From positions 1 to 50,874 of the forward strand of contig CALRBT010000006.1 of assembly GCA_943354475.1 (NCBI GenBank): a stretch of 50,874 nt of DNA, in the 5' to 3' direction. The DNA is from Parcubacteria group bacterium (lineage in GTDB: Bacteria > Patescibacteriota > Minisyncoccia > Phycocordibacterales > CALRBT01). The notes below the pieces were generated by a model, which worked only from the letters and a program-made list of their open reading frames with translations, did no database searches and had not been told where the DNA came from. Shown here in pieces: positions 49,814 through 50,874 of this stretch. A program made the position numbers and the translations under genes. Position 1 is the first letter of the stretch; each line of letters starts with the position of its first letter.

Positions 49814-50836
49814 ATGGAAATAAAGCGGGACGTTCCACTTAAAGAACTGACCACATTTAAAATCGGTGGCAGCGCCGATTTTTTCTGTAGCGTCACATCG
49901 ACAGTAGAACTTGTCGAAGCTTGTCAGTTTGCAAAACAACAAAAACTTCCAATTTTTATTCTTGGAGGTGGTTCGAATGTTTTAATTCCAGATCAAGGCT
50001 TTAGGGGGATGGTCATTCAGATTGCCATCTTAGGAATTAATTTTGAGGAGAGAATAGGAGGGGTCGTATTACTTAGGGTTGGATCTGGAGAAAACTGGGA
50101 TAGGGTCGTCGACACAACAGTTGAACGTAGTCTTTATGGACTAGAAAATCTATCGGCTATTCCTGGCAGTGTCGGTGCATCAGTAATACAGAACATTGGA
50201 GCGTATGGAGCCGAAGTAAAAAATACACTTATTTCTGTTGAAGTTTTTGACACAGAATCAATGGAATCAAGGAGTCTCACAAAGGAAGAGTGTAATCTCA
50301 GGTATCGAAATAGTCTCTTTAAACAATCAGAGGGTAAGAAATATATTGTGACGGCTATCACACTTTCTCTACAAAAAGAAAAAACTCTTTTTCTAGAATA
50401 TCCAGATTTAGCAAATTACTTTAAAGAACGTGATGAATCTACAATAACGCTTCGTGATGTACGTGATGCGGTTATTTCTATACGAAAAAGTAAGTTACCA
50501 GACCTCACCGTTCTTGGAACAGCCGGTTCTTTTTTTAAAAATCCAATTCTCTCTATTGAAGAATACGCTAATTTGAAAGAAAAATATCCAGAATTACCAA
50601 GTTTTCCAGATGAAGGTGGTAAACGTAAGGTTCCGGCAGGTTGGTTGATTGATCAGACAGGTGGTTTTAAAGGATATCGAGTGAATTCAGTTGGAGTATA
50701 TGAAAAGCAGGCACTGGTTTTAGTAAATTATGGTGGCGGAAGTGCTGCGGAAGTACTTGAATTGGCAAATAAGATTGAAATAAGCATAAAAGAAAAAACA
50801 GGAATCACTCTTGAACGAGAAGTATGTGTTCTATAA
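49814..50836 (+). CDS. murB: UDP-N-acetylenolpyruvoylglucosamine reductase
   Basis: MurB reduces UDP-GlcNAc-enolpyruvate to UDP-MurNAc with FAD and NADPH. The product is 340 aa. It has TTFKIGGSADFF (13-24), ILGGGSNVL (49-57), the NLSAIPGSVGASVIQNIGAYGAE FAD segment, RYRNSLFK, and GTAGSFFKNP with catalytic Ser239. The C terminus has PAGWLIDQTGGFKG and ends in EREVCVL. The length and the Tyr-x-x-Ser loop match type I MurB. It lies 7 nt after the ligase gene, so wall-precursor synthesis and glycan assembly may be cotranscribed. Confidence 0.95.
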   Translation: MEIKRDVPLKELTTFKIGGSADFFCSVTSTVELVEACQFAKQQKLPIFILGGGSNVLIPDQGFRGMVIQIAILGINFEERIGGVVLLRVGSGENWDRVVDTTVERSLYGLENLSAIPGSVGASVIQNIGAYGAEVKNTLISVEVFDTESMESRSLTKEECNLRYRNSLFKQSEGKKYIVTAITLSLQKEKTLFLEYPDLANYFKERDESTITLRDVRDAVISIRKSKLPDLTVLGTAGSFFKNPILSIEEYANLKEKYPELPSFPDEGGKRKVPAGWLIDQTGGFKGYRVNSVGVYEKQALVLVNYGGGSAAEVLELANKIEISIKEKTGITLEREVCVL

Positions 50837-50840
50837 AATC

Positions 50841-50867
50841 TTTTTTATTTTTTAAAAAAATAAAAAA
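50841..50867. other. A/T-only inverted repeat at the window end
   Basis: T6-A-T6 pairs with A6-T-A6, and A/T-only sequence runs to the last base. It begins 4 nt after the murB stop and could be a weak terminator, or the edge of an assembled contig. Confidence 0.4.
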
Positions 50868-50874
50868 TAAAAAA

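Overview
The window looks like a chromosomal segment of a small-genome, AT-rich bacterium of the Candidate Phyla Radiation (Patescibacteria), most likely a Parcubacteria-type lineage. This assignment is an inference. It rests on dense gene packing with many 4-17 nt overlaps, a TraG/VirD4-like ATPase with a long Pro/Gln-rich tail followed by a lamin-tail-domain membrane protein, a TrpR/YerC-like regulator, and a very large glycan locus next to a minimal mur gene set. TGA ends many genes, so the standard bacterial code (table 11) applies. No rRNA, transposase or CRISPR array was seen.

Region 1 (1-4320) is accessory. It holds the 3' end of a gene cut by the window edge, a small membrane protein, and several short stand-alone genes that carry their own promoter, Shine-Dalgarno site and hairpin. 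It also holds a divergent SpeD-like protein, an ASCH-domain protein, one tRNA-Ile(GAT), and a TrpR-like repressor gene flanked by two near-identical palindromes that look like its operators.

Region 2 (4340-10260) is mostly cell-wall housekeeping: murD, a Nudix hydrolase, a YdcF/DUF218 protein and murC. Convergent to murC is a laccase-domain (PgeF-like) gene. After it come rsmI, a small membrane protein, a tandem 50-bp repeat and a strong hairpin.

Region 3 (10300-13366) encodes the TraG/VirD4-like ATPase and the LTD protein.

Region 4 (13392-49806) is about 36 kb of surface-glycan genes. It encodes sugar-nucleotide enzymes (two SDRs, a short Ugd-like dehydrogenase, a UDP-galactopyranose-mutase-like flavoprotein, KpsF-type isomerase), at least seven GT4-like proteins plus GT2, GT8-like and GT-C enzymes, two GtrA proteins, many SAM methyltransferases including FkbM, a 2-oxoglutarate oxygenase and two asparagine-synthase-type amidotransferases. 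A Wzx-type flippase and an O-antigen-ligase/TPR protein lie at the far end. The likely product is a methylated, amidated polysaccharide made on a lipid carrier, flipped and polymerised or ligated outside. I see no initiating sugar-phosphate transferase and no Wzz-like protein in the window. murB closes the window, so the glycan locus is bracketed by mur genes.

Two patterns cut across the regions. Many AT-rich core genes have a -10 box only 6-8 nt before ATG, suggesting leaderless mRNAs. By contrast, a set of solitary, visibly GC-richer genes has TTGACA-type promoters, GGGAG-type ribosome sites and GC-rich hairpins. Separately, two ~123-bp repeats, each directly after a stop codon, align without gaps and show compensatory base-pair changes in a long terminal stem.
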